Below are positions 1 to 8,999 of a stretch of DNA of 29,365 bases, in pieces; the stretch's first letter is position 1, and each line of letters opens with the position of its first letter. The DNA is from Chara braunii. Taxonomy: Eukaryota; Streptophyta; Charophyceae; Charales; Characeae. The stretch lies in assembly GCA_003427395.1 (NCBI GenBank), contig BFEA01000275.1, positions 682,491-711,855 of the forward strand, in the 5' to 3' direction. The notes under the pieces are model-generated. The model saw only the letters and a list, made by a program, of their open reading frames with translations, was not told the DNA's origin and did not search any database. The position numbers were made by a program, and so were the translations under genes.

Positions 1-473
1 TCACGTTTTTTATAACAGGTTGGACTGGATATCCGGGAGAGGGGGGAGTCGTTTCAGGGTGTTCACTATCTTCACCATTTCACATATTTCACGTTTTTTA
101 TAACAGGTTGGACTGGATATCCGGGAGAGGGGGGAGTCGTTTCAGGGTGTTCACTATCTTCACCATTTCACATATTTCACATCTTTCATCACAGGTTGGA
201 CTGGCAAGCCGGGAGGAGGCGGTTCGTTTCATGGTGTTCACTATCCTCACCACTTCATGTATTTCACGTTTTTCATAAGAGGTTGGACTGGCAAGTCGGG
301 GGAGAGGGGGGGGGTTCGTTTCAGGGTATTCTCTATCTTCACCACTTCACGTTTTTCACGTTTTTCATAATAGGTTGAAGTGGCAAGCCGGGGGAGGGGG
401 GGCGGGTCGTTTCAGGGTGTTCACTATCTTCACCACTTCAGGTATTTCATGTTTTTCACGTTTTTCATAAGGA
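1..473 (-). repeat. 88-bp minisatellite, block 1 (reverse orientation)
   Basis: About five tandem units of roughly 88 bp, each with a GTTGGACTGGCAAGCCGGG-like segment, a G run, then TCGTTTCAGGGTGTTCACTA and CTTCACCATTTCAC. The first two units (1-88 and 89-176) appear identical, which points to recent duplication; later units differ in the length of the G run. The orientation is the reverse complement of the next block. Short ORFs through the units come from the repeat and are not genes. Seen directly. Confidence 0.9.
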
Positions 474-1290
474 GCCCACGACGGCCTGAAACGACCCCCC
501 CCCCCCTCTCTAGCTTGCCGCTCGAAGCTGTAATAAAAACGTGAAATACATGAATTGGTGAAGATAGTGAACACCCTGAAATGACATCCCCCTCCCCCGG
601 CTTGCAACTCCAACCTTTAATGAAAAACGTGAAAAACGTGAAGTGGTGAAGATAGTGAACACCCTAAAACGACCCCCCCCCTCTCCCCTAGCTTGCCACT
701 CCAACCTGTGATAAAAAAAATGAAATACGTGAAGTGGTGAAGATAGTGAACACCCTGAAAGGACCCCCCCCCACTCCCGGTTTGCCACTGCAACCTATGA
801 TGAAATATGTGAAATATGTGAAGTGATGAATATAGTGAATACCCTGAAACGACCCCTCCCTACCCCTCCCCACCGGCTTGCCACCAAAACCTCTGATGAA
901 AAAAGTGAAATACGTGAAGTGGTGAAGATGGTGAACACCCTGAAACGACCCTCCCCCCTCCACCGGCTTGCCACTTCAACCTGTGATGAAAAACGTGAAA
1001 TACGTGAAGTGGTGAAGATAGTGAACACCCTGAAATGAACCCCCCCCCCGGCTTGTCACTCTAACCTGTGATGAAAGACGTGAAATACGTGAAGTGGTGA
1101 AGATAGAACCCTGAAACAATCCCCCCCCCCCCTTCCTCCCTCGGTTTTCGCACTCCAACCTGTTATGAAAAACGTGAAATACGTGAAGTGGTGAAGATTG
1201 TGAACACCCTCTGTCGGTTTGCCAATCGAACCTGGTGAAGAAAATGAACATCCTGAAACGACCCGCTCTCTCCCGGAAGATCAAGGGTAG
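474..1290 (+). repeat. 88-bp minisatellite, block 2 (forward orientation)
   Basis: About nine units of the same family as block 1, now reading GTGAAGTGGTGAAGATAGTG, AACACCCTGAAACGACC, a run of 7 to 13 C, then GGCTTGCCACTCCAACCTG and TGATGAAAAACGTGAAATAC. The switch from block 1 lies at about 474-490, where the two orientations meet head to head. Variation is greatest in the C run. Seen directly. Confidence 0.9.
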
Positions 1291-1590
1291 GGGGGGGGCG
1301 TTTCAGGGTGTTCACTTTATTCACCATTTCAATTTTTTTATTTTTTTCATCACAGGTTCGAGTGGCAAACCGGGAGAGGGTGGGTGGTTTCAGGGTGTTC
1401 ACTTCTTCAATGCTTTAACTTTTTCATGCTAAGTGGTGGAAAACCTGAACAACCTTAAACCATTCCGACCTCCTCTTGCACCAACAACGTGAAGTGGTGA
1501 AAAAAGTGAAGATCCTGAAATTTTATGTTAGGCGAAAACCATGAAAATTATGAAGTTTCAAAGGGGTGAAAAGGTGAAAAACATTATGAG
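1291..1590 (-). repeat. 88-bp minisatellite, block 3 and decayed edge
   Basis: After CCTGAAACG (1252-1260) the orientation flips back: CGTTTCAGGGTGTTCACT recurs at about 1298 and again near 1388. From about 1432 to 1590 only decayed pieces of the repeat remain (GTGAAGTGGTGAAAAAAGTG). The flip makes a second foldback, smaller than the one near 480. Confidence 0.75.
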
Positions 1591-1608
1591 ATGGACTCAA
1601 TGTTCCCC

Positions 1609-1734
1609 ATGAACAATATATTCCTTACCACGAACAATATACTCCTTACCATGAACAAGCTACGCCTCACCATGAACAACCTACTCCTCACCATAAACAA
1701 CCCACTCCTCATCATGAATAACACACTCCTCATC
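1609..1734 (+). repeat. 21-bp tandem repeat, six copies
   Basis: Six consecutive 21-bp units begin at 1609, 1630, 1651, 1672, 1693 and 1714, with consensus near ATGAACAACxTACTCCTCACC. Because 21 is a multiple of three, the frame from the ATG at 1591 stays open to 1836 and would encode about 81 residues with repeated MNNxLLT heptads. I recognise no protein family and see no sign of a real gene, so I call this a repeat; translation is possible but unsupported. Confidence 0.85.
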
Positions 1735-1836
1735 ATGAATTCAGAGCAAACAAAAGATTATAAATTTTCCACTTCAGAATTTTCATTACCGAAATTTCAG
1801 GTGCCCGTTAACCGGTTGTGCGAGCTGGCAGTGTGA

Positions 1837-2655
1837 GGTAGACCGGAAGTCGAGTTACGGTGTCAAACTACAAGGCCGCCGGCGAGTGCAAATGTGAGAC
1901 TCTCCCTAAGCGTCGAACTGACGACTCAGAGCGAGCACGAGCAAGGAGGGTTGGACTTACGTGCATGAGCCCGCCATTGCTGGGCAAGAAACATGGGGAA
2001 TGTTGTTTAAAGTCAATTGAGTGAGCAGATGCATCAAGTTATGCTGAATTAAGCCTGTTCATACCTTGCCGATAGGACTGACCCCCAGTGAAGAAGTTCA
2101 TCTGCAGTCCGAGGAGCCAGACTTACGGCATCTCGGTGTTTTGTTGAGGCGTCAGTAAACGACTGGTGTATCACTGCACGTTGTGTACCGCTGTGTAGGA
2201 GTCTAAACTACTGTGACCGTTCTGAAGATAATTATTGTTGTTAGCCCCTCCCAACGAATTTCGAACGCCAATTGCTGTGCCTTTTATTGTTGAATCAAGC
2301 TTTTGACCTCGCTGCTTTTCTATGGGGAGTCAGCCCACTGATTGTGGGAGCTCTACCGAAACTGGGGAGGAGTTCTGGAGGCAGAGAACTGAGAGGTAAC
2401 CATTGCTTTTCTTTTATAAACCCAGTTATAACTCGTATTCGTACTCCTTGCTATGTTTGACTGAGTATATTGTGTGCACCACTACTTTGACTTTTAGTTT
2501 GACTTTCAGGACATGATTCAAACTTAACTAAAGGAATGCATGCATAATATCAGCTTCAGTTTTATTGTCTAACTGAAAGCAGATTGTGGGATTGCATCTC
2601 GGAGAAGGATGAGAGGAAAGCAGTATTGCTTGTGTCTGACCGGGTCCATCAAAGG
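1837..2655. other. No gene recognised; probable distal part of LTR-like region
   Basis: About 820 bp of single-copy-looking sequence between the 21-bp repeat and the hairpin array. I find no credible ORF, RNA gene or repeat, apart from a small CCCAC/GTGGG hairpin near 2334-2348. It may be the distal part of the LTR that ends at 4845, but no TG terminus or target-site duplication could be fixed. Confidence 0.4.
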
Positions 2656-3107
2656 TTGGGCAAGTCTGCATAAGTTTGGGGAAGCTCAGTGTTGTGTTTA
2701 TTTTTGAGTTGCTTAGAGAACCAGACATGTTCCATAAGTTTGGGTGGTCTGGTTGCTATGACTTGCGAGGGTTGTCTGTGGTTGACTTATTGGGGACCAA
2801 GCATTGCCCCATAAGTTTGAGTGGCTTGGTTGCCCTGCTTATTTTAGGTTTTCTCAGTTTCTTTTGGTTTTGAACGAGGAGGTCTGAGCATGTTCCATAA
2901 GTTTGGGTGACTCAACCTCTTCCTGCTTTACCATTAATGAAATAATTCAGGTAGAAGACCAGACATGTTTTATAAGTTTGGGTGATCTTGGTCCAATGCC
3001 ACGCACATGCTGGAACCAAAATGTTATAATTTGGCTATATTTTACTATTACTTTATCTATGAACAGGCTAGTCAGATATTGTTCCATAAGTTTGAGTGGT
3101 CTGACTA
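2656..3107 (+). repeat. Array of six hairpins with conserved loop and changing stems
   Basis: Six copies of a motif centred on CATAAGTTTGGGTG, 63 to 112 bp apart. Each is flanked by complementary arms: 2656-2661/2684-2689; 2719-2726/2747-2754 (AACCAGAC/GTCTGGTT); 2796-2802/2824-2830 (ACCAAGC/GCTTGGT); 2876-2888/2911-2922 (12 pairs, one bulge); 2957-2963/2986-2993 (one bulge); 3069-3076/3100-3107 (TAGTCAGA/TCTGACTA). Loops are 20 to 23 nt. Loop sequence is conserved, whereas arm sequence differs between copies but keeps pairing. The role is unknown; the array lies upstream of a retroelement TATA box and primer-binding site, probably within LTR U3. Confidence 0.75.
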
Positions 3108-3517
3108 TAGTTTATTACAAACTTAAGAGAGTTGTCCCACCGTGATTGTGAAAATTGATCATCACATACTTATCCCCCACAATATATATGCACACATACC
3201 TATGCTTGGGTGTTTCACGTGGTCTAAGAAACCCACGCTTAAGGGTTTAATTGGGGTCGAGATTGACGAAGGAAAGAAAATTTCCTTCCCTTACAATTTT
3301 GCTTCTTATAAGGTTTCTTAGTCGGACTTTGGTCATGAGCCTGGGTTCGAGGTCCTTGTCCAGGACATCTCAGGTCCTAAACTCCGCGTGGAAAGGATCA
3401 CCCCCCCCACAGAGCTTATTTGCCACACCCACCGGGACACTCAGCCTAAGGATCGAAGGTGCTGCGGGGGCCGAACGGCTGTTCCTTCAGGTTTGACCCT
3501 CACAATACTTCGAGTTT
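3108..3517 (+). other. LTR-like body, no gene
   Basis: No credible ORF. Two local hairpins stand out: 3204-3240, where GGGTGTTTC faces GAAACCC with a bulge, and 3268-3288, where GAAGGAAA faces TTTCCTTC across a 5-nt loop. Position and orientation suggest retroelement U3. Confidence 0.4.
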
Positions 3518-3564
3518 GACACTTGAGTGTCATAAGCGGTACTCGGATCTACGAGGGACCGCTT
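3518..3564 (+). promoter_or_regulatory. Adjacent hairpins, one nested
   Basis: GACAC-TTGA-GTGTC (3518-3531) is followed by AAGCGGT (3534-3540) pairing with ACCGCTT (3558-3564). Inside the second hairpin, CTCG (3542-3545) pairs with CGAG (3552-3555). All arms are perfect. The inverted homologue near 24740-24760 does not visibly keep the stem, so function is uncertain. Confidence 0.5.
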
Positions 3565-4237
3565 GATTATAGGCACTACATAGCACGTCATCATTGCGAC
3601 TGCTTGCATATTCATGCATTGTTAGTCGATATGGGGAGACTCAGCGTCCACGTGGTTTTATACTAAGTCTCGCGCGCGTCGCCTATCCGATTTCCACATT
3701 GGAGAGTTATGGGATGAATACAAAAGAGACTATTAGTGTTGTTGCGCTGTTTGTTCTGTGTCGTTCTGTATGTGTGAGTGTTACGGTGTAACGCGTGGTG
3801 AGTGGGATGCGTCCTAGTCGACCGACGACGAGTTGTGCTTGGGACTTCAGTCCACCCAATGCATCGGTTCGCGTGCGGGTACGATAGAGGCGTGAGACCG
3901 CGCATACCCCCTATGCTACAACGAACGAGAAACGACATCAACTGGTCCACCTCTTCGATTGCAGCTGATTAACTTTAGTACTAAGGCTATAGACTAGTAG
4001 CTATGAAGGGATGCGCGCACCGAAGGAAGGTGACAGTTCCCGTAAGGTGGAGGTAAGTCGTGTCTCACGTTGGCCCTATCCTGTCGTAGGGGCTCACGAG
4101 AGGTATGGCTAGCGCACTCCGCTTGAGTGGCTTGCGGAAGCTCCATGTCTATTCGCAACGAGGATCAGACCAACTCCTGCATGATGCGGCGGGGAGGATC
4201 CCGCTCTGCACGGTGCAGGACCGATGCACTCGACAAC
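3540..4237 (+). repeat. LTR-like segment with an inverted homologue at 24.06-24.76 kb
   Basis: Colinear, diverged matches to the reverse complement of 24354-24758: 3551-3570 with 24739-24758, 3911-3929 with 24516-24534 (CTATGCTACAACGAACGAG versus CTATGCTACAACGATCGAG), 3950-3963 with 24481-24494, 3996-4058 with 24396-24456, and 4079-4099 with 24354-24375. Order is kept, so this is one homologous segment and not chance matches. No coding potential; best read as LTR. Confidence 0.75.
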
Positions 4238-4710
4238 GTTTTGGTAACGAAACACCGAATTAACACTTGGATATTACTCCGCAAAAACACTAAGTAAATA
4301 ATGAAAACCCCGAAGTGCGTTTCGGTAACGAAACACCAAATGTGCACTGGGATATTAGTCCCAAAACGACTAAGTAAATCCCGAAAACCCCAAAGTGTGT
4401 TTCGGTAACGAAACATCGAACATGCACACAGATATAACTCCCCCAAAAGACTAAGTAAATCTCGAAAACTCTGAAAAACGTTTCAGTAACGAAACACCGA
4501 ATGTGCTCTTGGATATTACTATAAAAAAGACTAAGTAAATCCCAAAAGTCCCGAAGTGCGTTTCAGTAACGAAACACCGATTGTGCACTCGGATATTGGT
4601 CTAAAAAAAATACTAAGTAAATCCTGAAAACACTGAATTACATTTCGGTAACGAAACATCGAATGTGCACTCAGATATTAGTATAAAAAAATACTAAGTA
4701 AATTATGAAG
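4238..4710 (+). repeat. 81-bp tandem repeat, six copies, each with a GTAA-loop hairpin
   Basis: Units start at 4238, 4319, 4399, 4480, 4560 and 4642 (80 to 82 bp). Each begins with a hairpin of the form GTTTCG-GTAA-CGAAAC, then ACCGAATGTGCACTCGGATA, then an A-rich part ending ACTAAGTAAATC. Unit 1 has a T in place of C in the stem that keeps a G-T pair; units 4 and 5 lose the closing pair and unit 6 the outer pair. GTAA fits the GNRA tetraloop class. Lies just upstream of the TATA box. Confidence 0.9.
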
Positions 4711-4751
4711 TGTAGGATCCCCTAATGGATGTGTTTACCTTCGTTGTACCA

Positions 4752-4758
4752 TATATAA
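4752..4758 (+). promoter_or_regulatory. TATA box of the LTR promoter
   Basis: TATATAA about 98 bp upstream of the primer-binding site, placed as expected for the U3 promoter of an LTR retrotransposon with a short R-U5. No other core-promoter motif was identified. Confidence 0.5.
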
Positions 4759-4849
4759 CACTTTTTTCATTATAGAGTTGGTGAAATATATGCCTTCCAT
4801 TAACTACTTCCCGAGAGTCCCCCTCCGCTGGGACCGTGCGCTCCACTGG

Positions 4850-4866
4850 TGGCGCCGTTGCCAGAG
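4850..4866 (+). promoter_or_regulatory. Retrotransposon primer-binding site (tRNA-Asp type)
   Basis: TGGCGCCGTTGCC (4850-4862) is complementary to the 3' end of plant tRNA-Asp(GUC), including the CCA tail; the following AGAG breaks the match. CA at 4844-4845 followed by a 4-nt spacer fits an LTR 3' terminus. The same primer sequence is known from several plant Ty3-type elements. Confidence 0.8.
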
Positions 4867-5268
4867 AATATCGACTTTCCACCAAGGTCTTGACTTAACG
4901 GACTTGGGTTTAGTGCAGAACGATGATCCAGACAAAATAATTTTTTTTTCTTTGATTAGAGGATGGTGTAGTGTATTTTTAATTTGATGTTGTCATTGTG
5001 ACCTCAAAGAAAGACTCGACAAATCTTGCAAGGCCCAAAGAAGGGCATCGTGGTCTTGTTTAGAACGCCAAGTATTAGGTCTTGGCATAGTAAGGAAGAG
5101 TTTGTGAGTTGTGTGAGTGAATGGTGATGTCACTGATGTGAATGTCTGCGTAAAAGTGCTGGTGGTTTAAGCCAAGTGGCAGGGCGCAACCTTTTGAGCT
5201 TTTAAGGTTGAAGGTTGACCTCGTAAAAGTGTTGTATGTTGATAGAGAACTGAGTGTTGGTGGACAAG
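4867..5268 (+). other. Retroelement leader between PBS and gag
   Basis: About 400 bp without a credible ORF, in the place of the untranslated leader that carries packaging signals in LTR retrotransposons. No specific motif recognised. Confidence 0.5.
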
Positions 5269-7272
5269 ATCGCGGACAATGAAGATTATCGGGTCGATGG
5301 CGTAGATCAACGACCAGTTACGTTGGGTCAACTGGTTGCATTGTTGGATGGGCGAGTGGTGACACAATCCAATATCCCCACGGTTCAGATCTGCCATTTT
5401 AAAGGAGAGAAGCTGTCTGAATGACTTAAGTTGCTAGAGCAGATTACTGACGAAATGACAGAGGAAAATAAATTTTGTCAGATGCATAAATACGTATGGT
5501 GGGAGATGTGACCAGAAGTCATGCGGGTAGCAAATGAAGCCGCAAGCGACTGGGGGAATTTCAAGGTGGAAATGCAAAGGCGGTATCATCTGGGGGATGA
5601 CCTCGTTACGACAGAGAACTTGAAAAGACTAGAGAGAACCAACTTATAATGGTGGGTGTCTTCACGACGAAGTTCGGGAAGATGGCTAGAAAGGTTACGA
5701 GATTAACAGAAGAATCTCAATGTGCCATATTATTGAGCAACTTCACGGAGTGCGAGAGTGTGTCCCTGACAAGAAGAGGAGACATAGGGCGGAAGCTGAG
5801 ATGGGAAACGGTAAAGCAAAGTTTGGCGGATAGAGAGTTGGACTGGGTGTACCAATTCCAAATGAAGCAAAAACGACAAAAACAAAAGGATCGAGTTGTT
5901 ACCAAAGGGGCATGTATCAACCTTCAATAACTCATTGCCGATGGAATAGCTAAGTATCAAACCGACCAGCAGAAGGGTGGCAGGGAAGCAAGTGCTGACG
6001 ATAACTCAACCCCAGGCAAAAGCCGCATAAAAGTGGAAGATGATGACGATAATGATGAAGAGGAAAAATTGGTGAAGTTGACGAAGGGTCAGAGGAAGGT
6101 GAAAAACCAGGCCGTGGGCGGACAGGGTACAAGAAAGAATACAGTGGTACAAGCTGCCGTGCCAACCCAAGTGAACAAAAATCAGGCCAATATGAGTGGG
6201 GCGCCGCCACAAGGGTCATTCCTCCTGTTTAGTCAGGGTATAGTCCATATGGCCTATGGCCGTTCTACAACCAAGACGGGCGACTTGTAGGAGGGCCGAT
6301 TGCGCATGCTGCAGGAGGGTACCCCAGTGCGCCAGCTCAAGGTGTAAACTAGCAAGGAGGGGGCAATAACAGCAGCGAGCACCCCCACCTCAGGTCAACA
6401 AGCCCGGTCAAGCAACGGGTGAGGGACAAGGTAAAAACTAAGGAGGTAACGGGCAAAGCAATCAAGGTCGAGGCAGTGGAGGCCGCAGACAGGGTCACGA
6501 CAATGGTGGACAAAGTGGTCAAGGGGGCGGACGCAGATGCAATTGGAATTGGCAAGGGGAAAATGATAGGGCAAATTTTGATTGGAGGAATGATATATGC
6601 CATCATTGTGCGCTGAAAGGGCATACCTTCAAGTTTTGCCATATTCGGAGAGTAGATGAGGAAAGTGGCATTATCTCAAAGAACATTGACGGAGATGTCT
6701 ATGATAAACATGATCGATATATTGACCCTAAGATTGCTGGTGATATGCGAAAGGAGGCATTCCGTCGTGCCAAACAAGGCCTGACACAACCGACTATGTA
6801 TCCGCTTTGGCAAGAGGAGGAAGTAAGGTCTGTGATAAAAGTCGAAGAGCTAGACAATAGTGAGTCATTAGATTGGAGACAGTTTGCTAGACGAATGTTG
6901 AGATTGCAGCCTCAACCCATTGATCGACAGGGTAGGCCCATGTGGTTCGATGAGGCTAAGTTGGATAAGTTTCTTCAGGTTTTCCTCATTTTTGGGGATG
7001 GGCAGAGATGGACTGAGGTATAAAGGGTTAGGCAGGTACGACGGTGGGATGTCCTGGAGCTTAGGCGAGAGGTGAGTACCCTGACGCACACAGTGCAAAC
7101 TTGGGTGACGTTTATGATAGCGACACTTAGAGGGGCATTTGATGCAGTCAGGTGACGCAAACTGCATAAAGAGGTTGGGGACTACATTCTGGAGCTAAGG
7201 ACTCGTCCGCAAGCGCATTCGGAGGGAGTTGAGGACGACGAGAGAAGATCGCGAGAGCCAGAGAGAGAGTGA
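5269..7272 (+). pseudogene. gag: Decayed LTR-retrotransposon gag gene
   Basis: Gag forms the virus-like particle and packages element RNA. Pieces in three stretches: 5269-5646 (a codon ATC stands where a start would be expected), 5649-6288 in a second frame, and about 6310-7272 back in the first frame. In-frame stops lie at 5422, 5509, 5928, 6288, 6439, 7021, 7153 and 7270, with frame changes near 5647 and 6290-6400. The middle part is K/E-rich with an acidic run near 6033-6070; then comes a G/Q/R-rich stretch (about 6442-6530) and a zinc knuckle at 6598-6639, CHHC-ALKG-H-TFKF-C (CX2CX4HX4C), the nucleocapsid signature. After it, an acidic linker and a probable coiled coil (7024-7150). Not functional as it stands. 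Confidence 0.85.
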
Positions 7273-7603
7273 GTAGTCGGGGATCCGACTCAGGCCTAGG
7301 ATATGGACACGAGGAGGATGTATGAATCGAGGGGATGATTTAGAGGCGAGGGATCAGGTGTTGGTCATTGATATTGGGAGGACCCTTCAGACAAAAAACG
7401 TGGGGGAGGAGGCCTTACCAGTAGGGTCCCAGAGGAGGAGTGATCTATCTGCCTTTCACTCGCGGTTAATGGCTCCGAAAATCTTCAAGGAATCGTCCAA
7501 TGAAACTTGCAACGAATTTTTAGTGAATTCGCTAAAGAGTTTGATTTTTTCTTTGATGAAGGTTTCAAAAGGTTCCTCTTTTGTCAATGAAGTGTGCTTG
7601 CTC
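7273..7603 (+). other. Post-gag remnant leading into satellite
   Basis: An open frame from 7322 to 7615 (about 97 residues) begins with a polar, charged stretch that may continue the retroelement coding region, then becomes S/K/F-rich as it approaches the satellite. No family recognised; no protease or reverse-transcriptase motif seen. Confidence 0.3.
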
Positions 7604-8074
7604 TTTAAGAACTAGGGTTGTTGATGTGTCCCTTCGTTGACGAATTGGTGGTGATTGATATTTTACCCTCCCTCCGAGAATTACACTTTTTTTTTTCTTT
7701 TTTTTCTTTTCTTTGGGAGCTTAACATTTTTTAAGGCCGTTCACTTATCAACTTCCTTAAAGCTTCGTCGAAATTCACACTTTTTTTTCTTTTTCGAAAA
7801 CTTAGTCATTCTTAGGGGGTCGAAAATCACCCCCTCCTTGGGCTCCGCCGAAGATTACACTTCTTTTTCTTTTTTTCCTTCTTTGGGAACTTAGCTTTTA
7901 CACTTTTTTTTCTTCTTTGGGAACTTAGCCTTTTTTAGGGGGTCTGCCACCCACCAACCCTCCCCAAGGCTTCGCCGAAGATCACTCTTATTTTTCTTCT
8001 TTCTTCCTCGAAAACTTAGCCGTTCTTAGAAGGTCTTTCATTCACCAACCCTCCAGGGCTTCGCTGGAGATTAC

Positions 8075-8076
<2 letters not shown>

Positions 8077-8118
<42 letters not shown>
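8077..8118. repeat. Poly-T tract of 42 bp
   Basis: Uninterrupted T run inside one satellite monomer, much longer than the 8 to 20 bp typical of its neighbours. Its length may be unreliable in short-read assembly. Confidence 0.85.
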
Positions 8119-8119
<1 letters not shown>

Positions 8120-8976
8120 GGGGTCAACTTCCCACTCAACTTCCGAGGGCTTCGCCAAAAATTACATTTTTTTTTTTCTCTTCTTCGAGAACTTAGCAGT
8201 TCTTAGGGGGTCTGTCACCTACCAACCCTCCTCAGGGCTTCGCCGAATATTACATTTATTTTTCTTATCTTTCTTCTTCGGAGACTTAGTCATTTTTAGG
8301 GGCTTCACTCATCACATTTCACTAGGACTTCGCCGGAGATTACATTTTTTTTTCTTATGTTTTTAAGAACTAGGTCACTTATCAACTTTCTTGAGGCCTC
8401 GTCGAAATTCACACTTCTTTTTCTTATTCGAAAACTTAGTCATTCTTAGGGGGTCGAAAATCACCCCCCCCCCAGGGCTTCGCCGAAGATTACACTTTTT
8501 TTTCTTCTTCGGGAACTTAGCTGTTACCCTTCTTTTTCTTCTTTTTCTTCTTTGGGAACTTAGCCGTTTTAAGGGGTCCGTTACCCACCAACCCTCCCTA
8601 GGGCTTCGCCGAAGATTATACTTTTTTTTTTTTTTTCTTCATCGGGAACTTAGTCATTCTTAAGGGGGTCTCTCATTCACCAACCCTCCCAGGGCTTCGC
8701 CGAATATTACACTTTTTTTTTTTTTTTCTTCTTTAGGAACTTAGCAGTTCTGAGGGGGGTTGTCACCTACCAACCCTCCCAGGGCTTCGCCGAAGATTAC
8801 ATTTTTTTTGTTTTTCTTCTTCGAGAACTTGGCAGTACTTTGGGGGTCTGCCACCTACCAACCCTCCTCAGGGCTTCGCCGAAAATTACACTTATTTTTC
8901 TTCTCTTTCTTCTTCGGAGACTTAATCATTTTTAAGAGGTTCACTCATCATATTTCCCCAGGACTTCACCGAAGAT

Positions 8977-8999
8977 TATATATATATATATATATATAT
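8977..8999. repeat. (TA)n microsatellite in the satellite
   Basis: TA dinucleotide run replacing the usual T/C tract of one monomer just before the duplicated boundary module at 9001. Confidence 0.85.

Larger units (their letters stand above)
2656..7603 (+). mobile_element. Truncated LTR retrotransposon (LTR part, PBS, leader, gag remnant)
   Basis: Parts in order on the plus strand: hairpin array and U3-like DNA, TATA box (4752-4758), probable LTR end at 4845, primer-binding site (4850-4862), leader, broken gag with zinc knuckle (5269-7272). No protease, reverse transcriptase, RNase H or integrase motif follows; satellite takes over at about 7604. The LTR start is not determined, so the left boundary is only the first LTR-like feature I can defend. 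Ty3-type is likely from the Gag zinc knuckle and tRNA-Asp primer, but this is an inference without pol. Confidence 0.65.

Noticed and set aside
1591-1836. Protein gene from the 21-bp repeat
   Set aside because: Open only because the unit length is a multiple of three; no conserved domain, and the flanks are noncoding.
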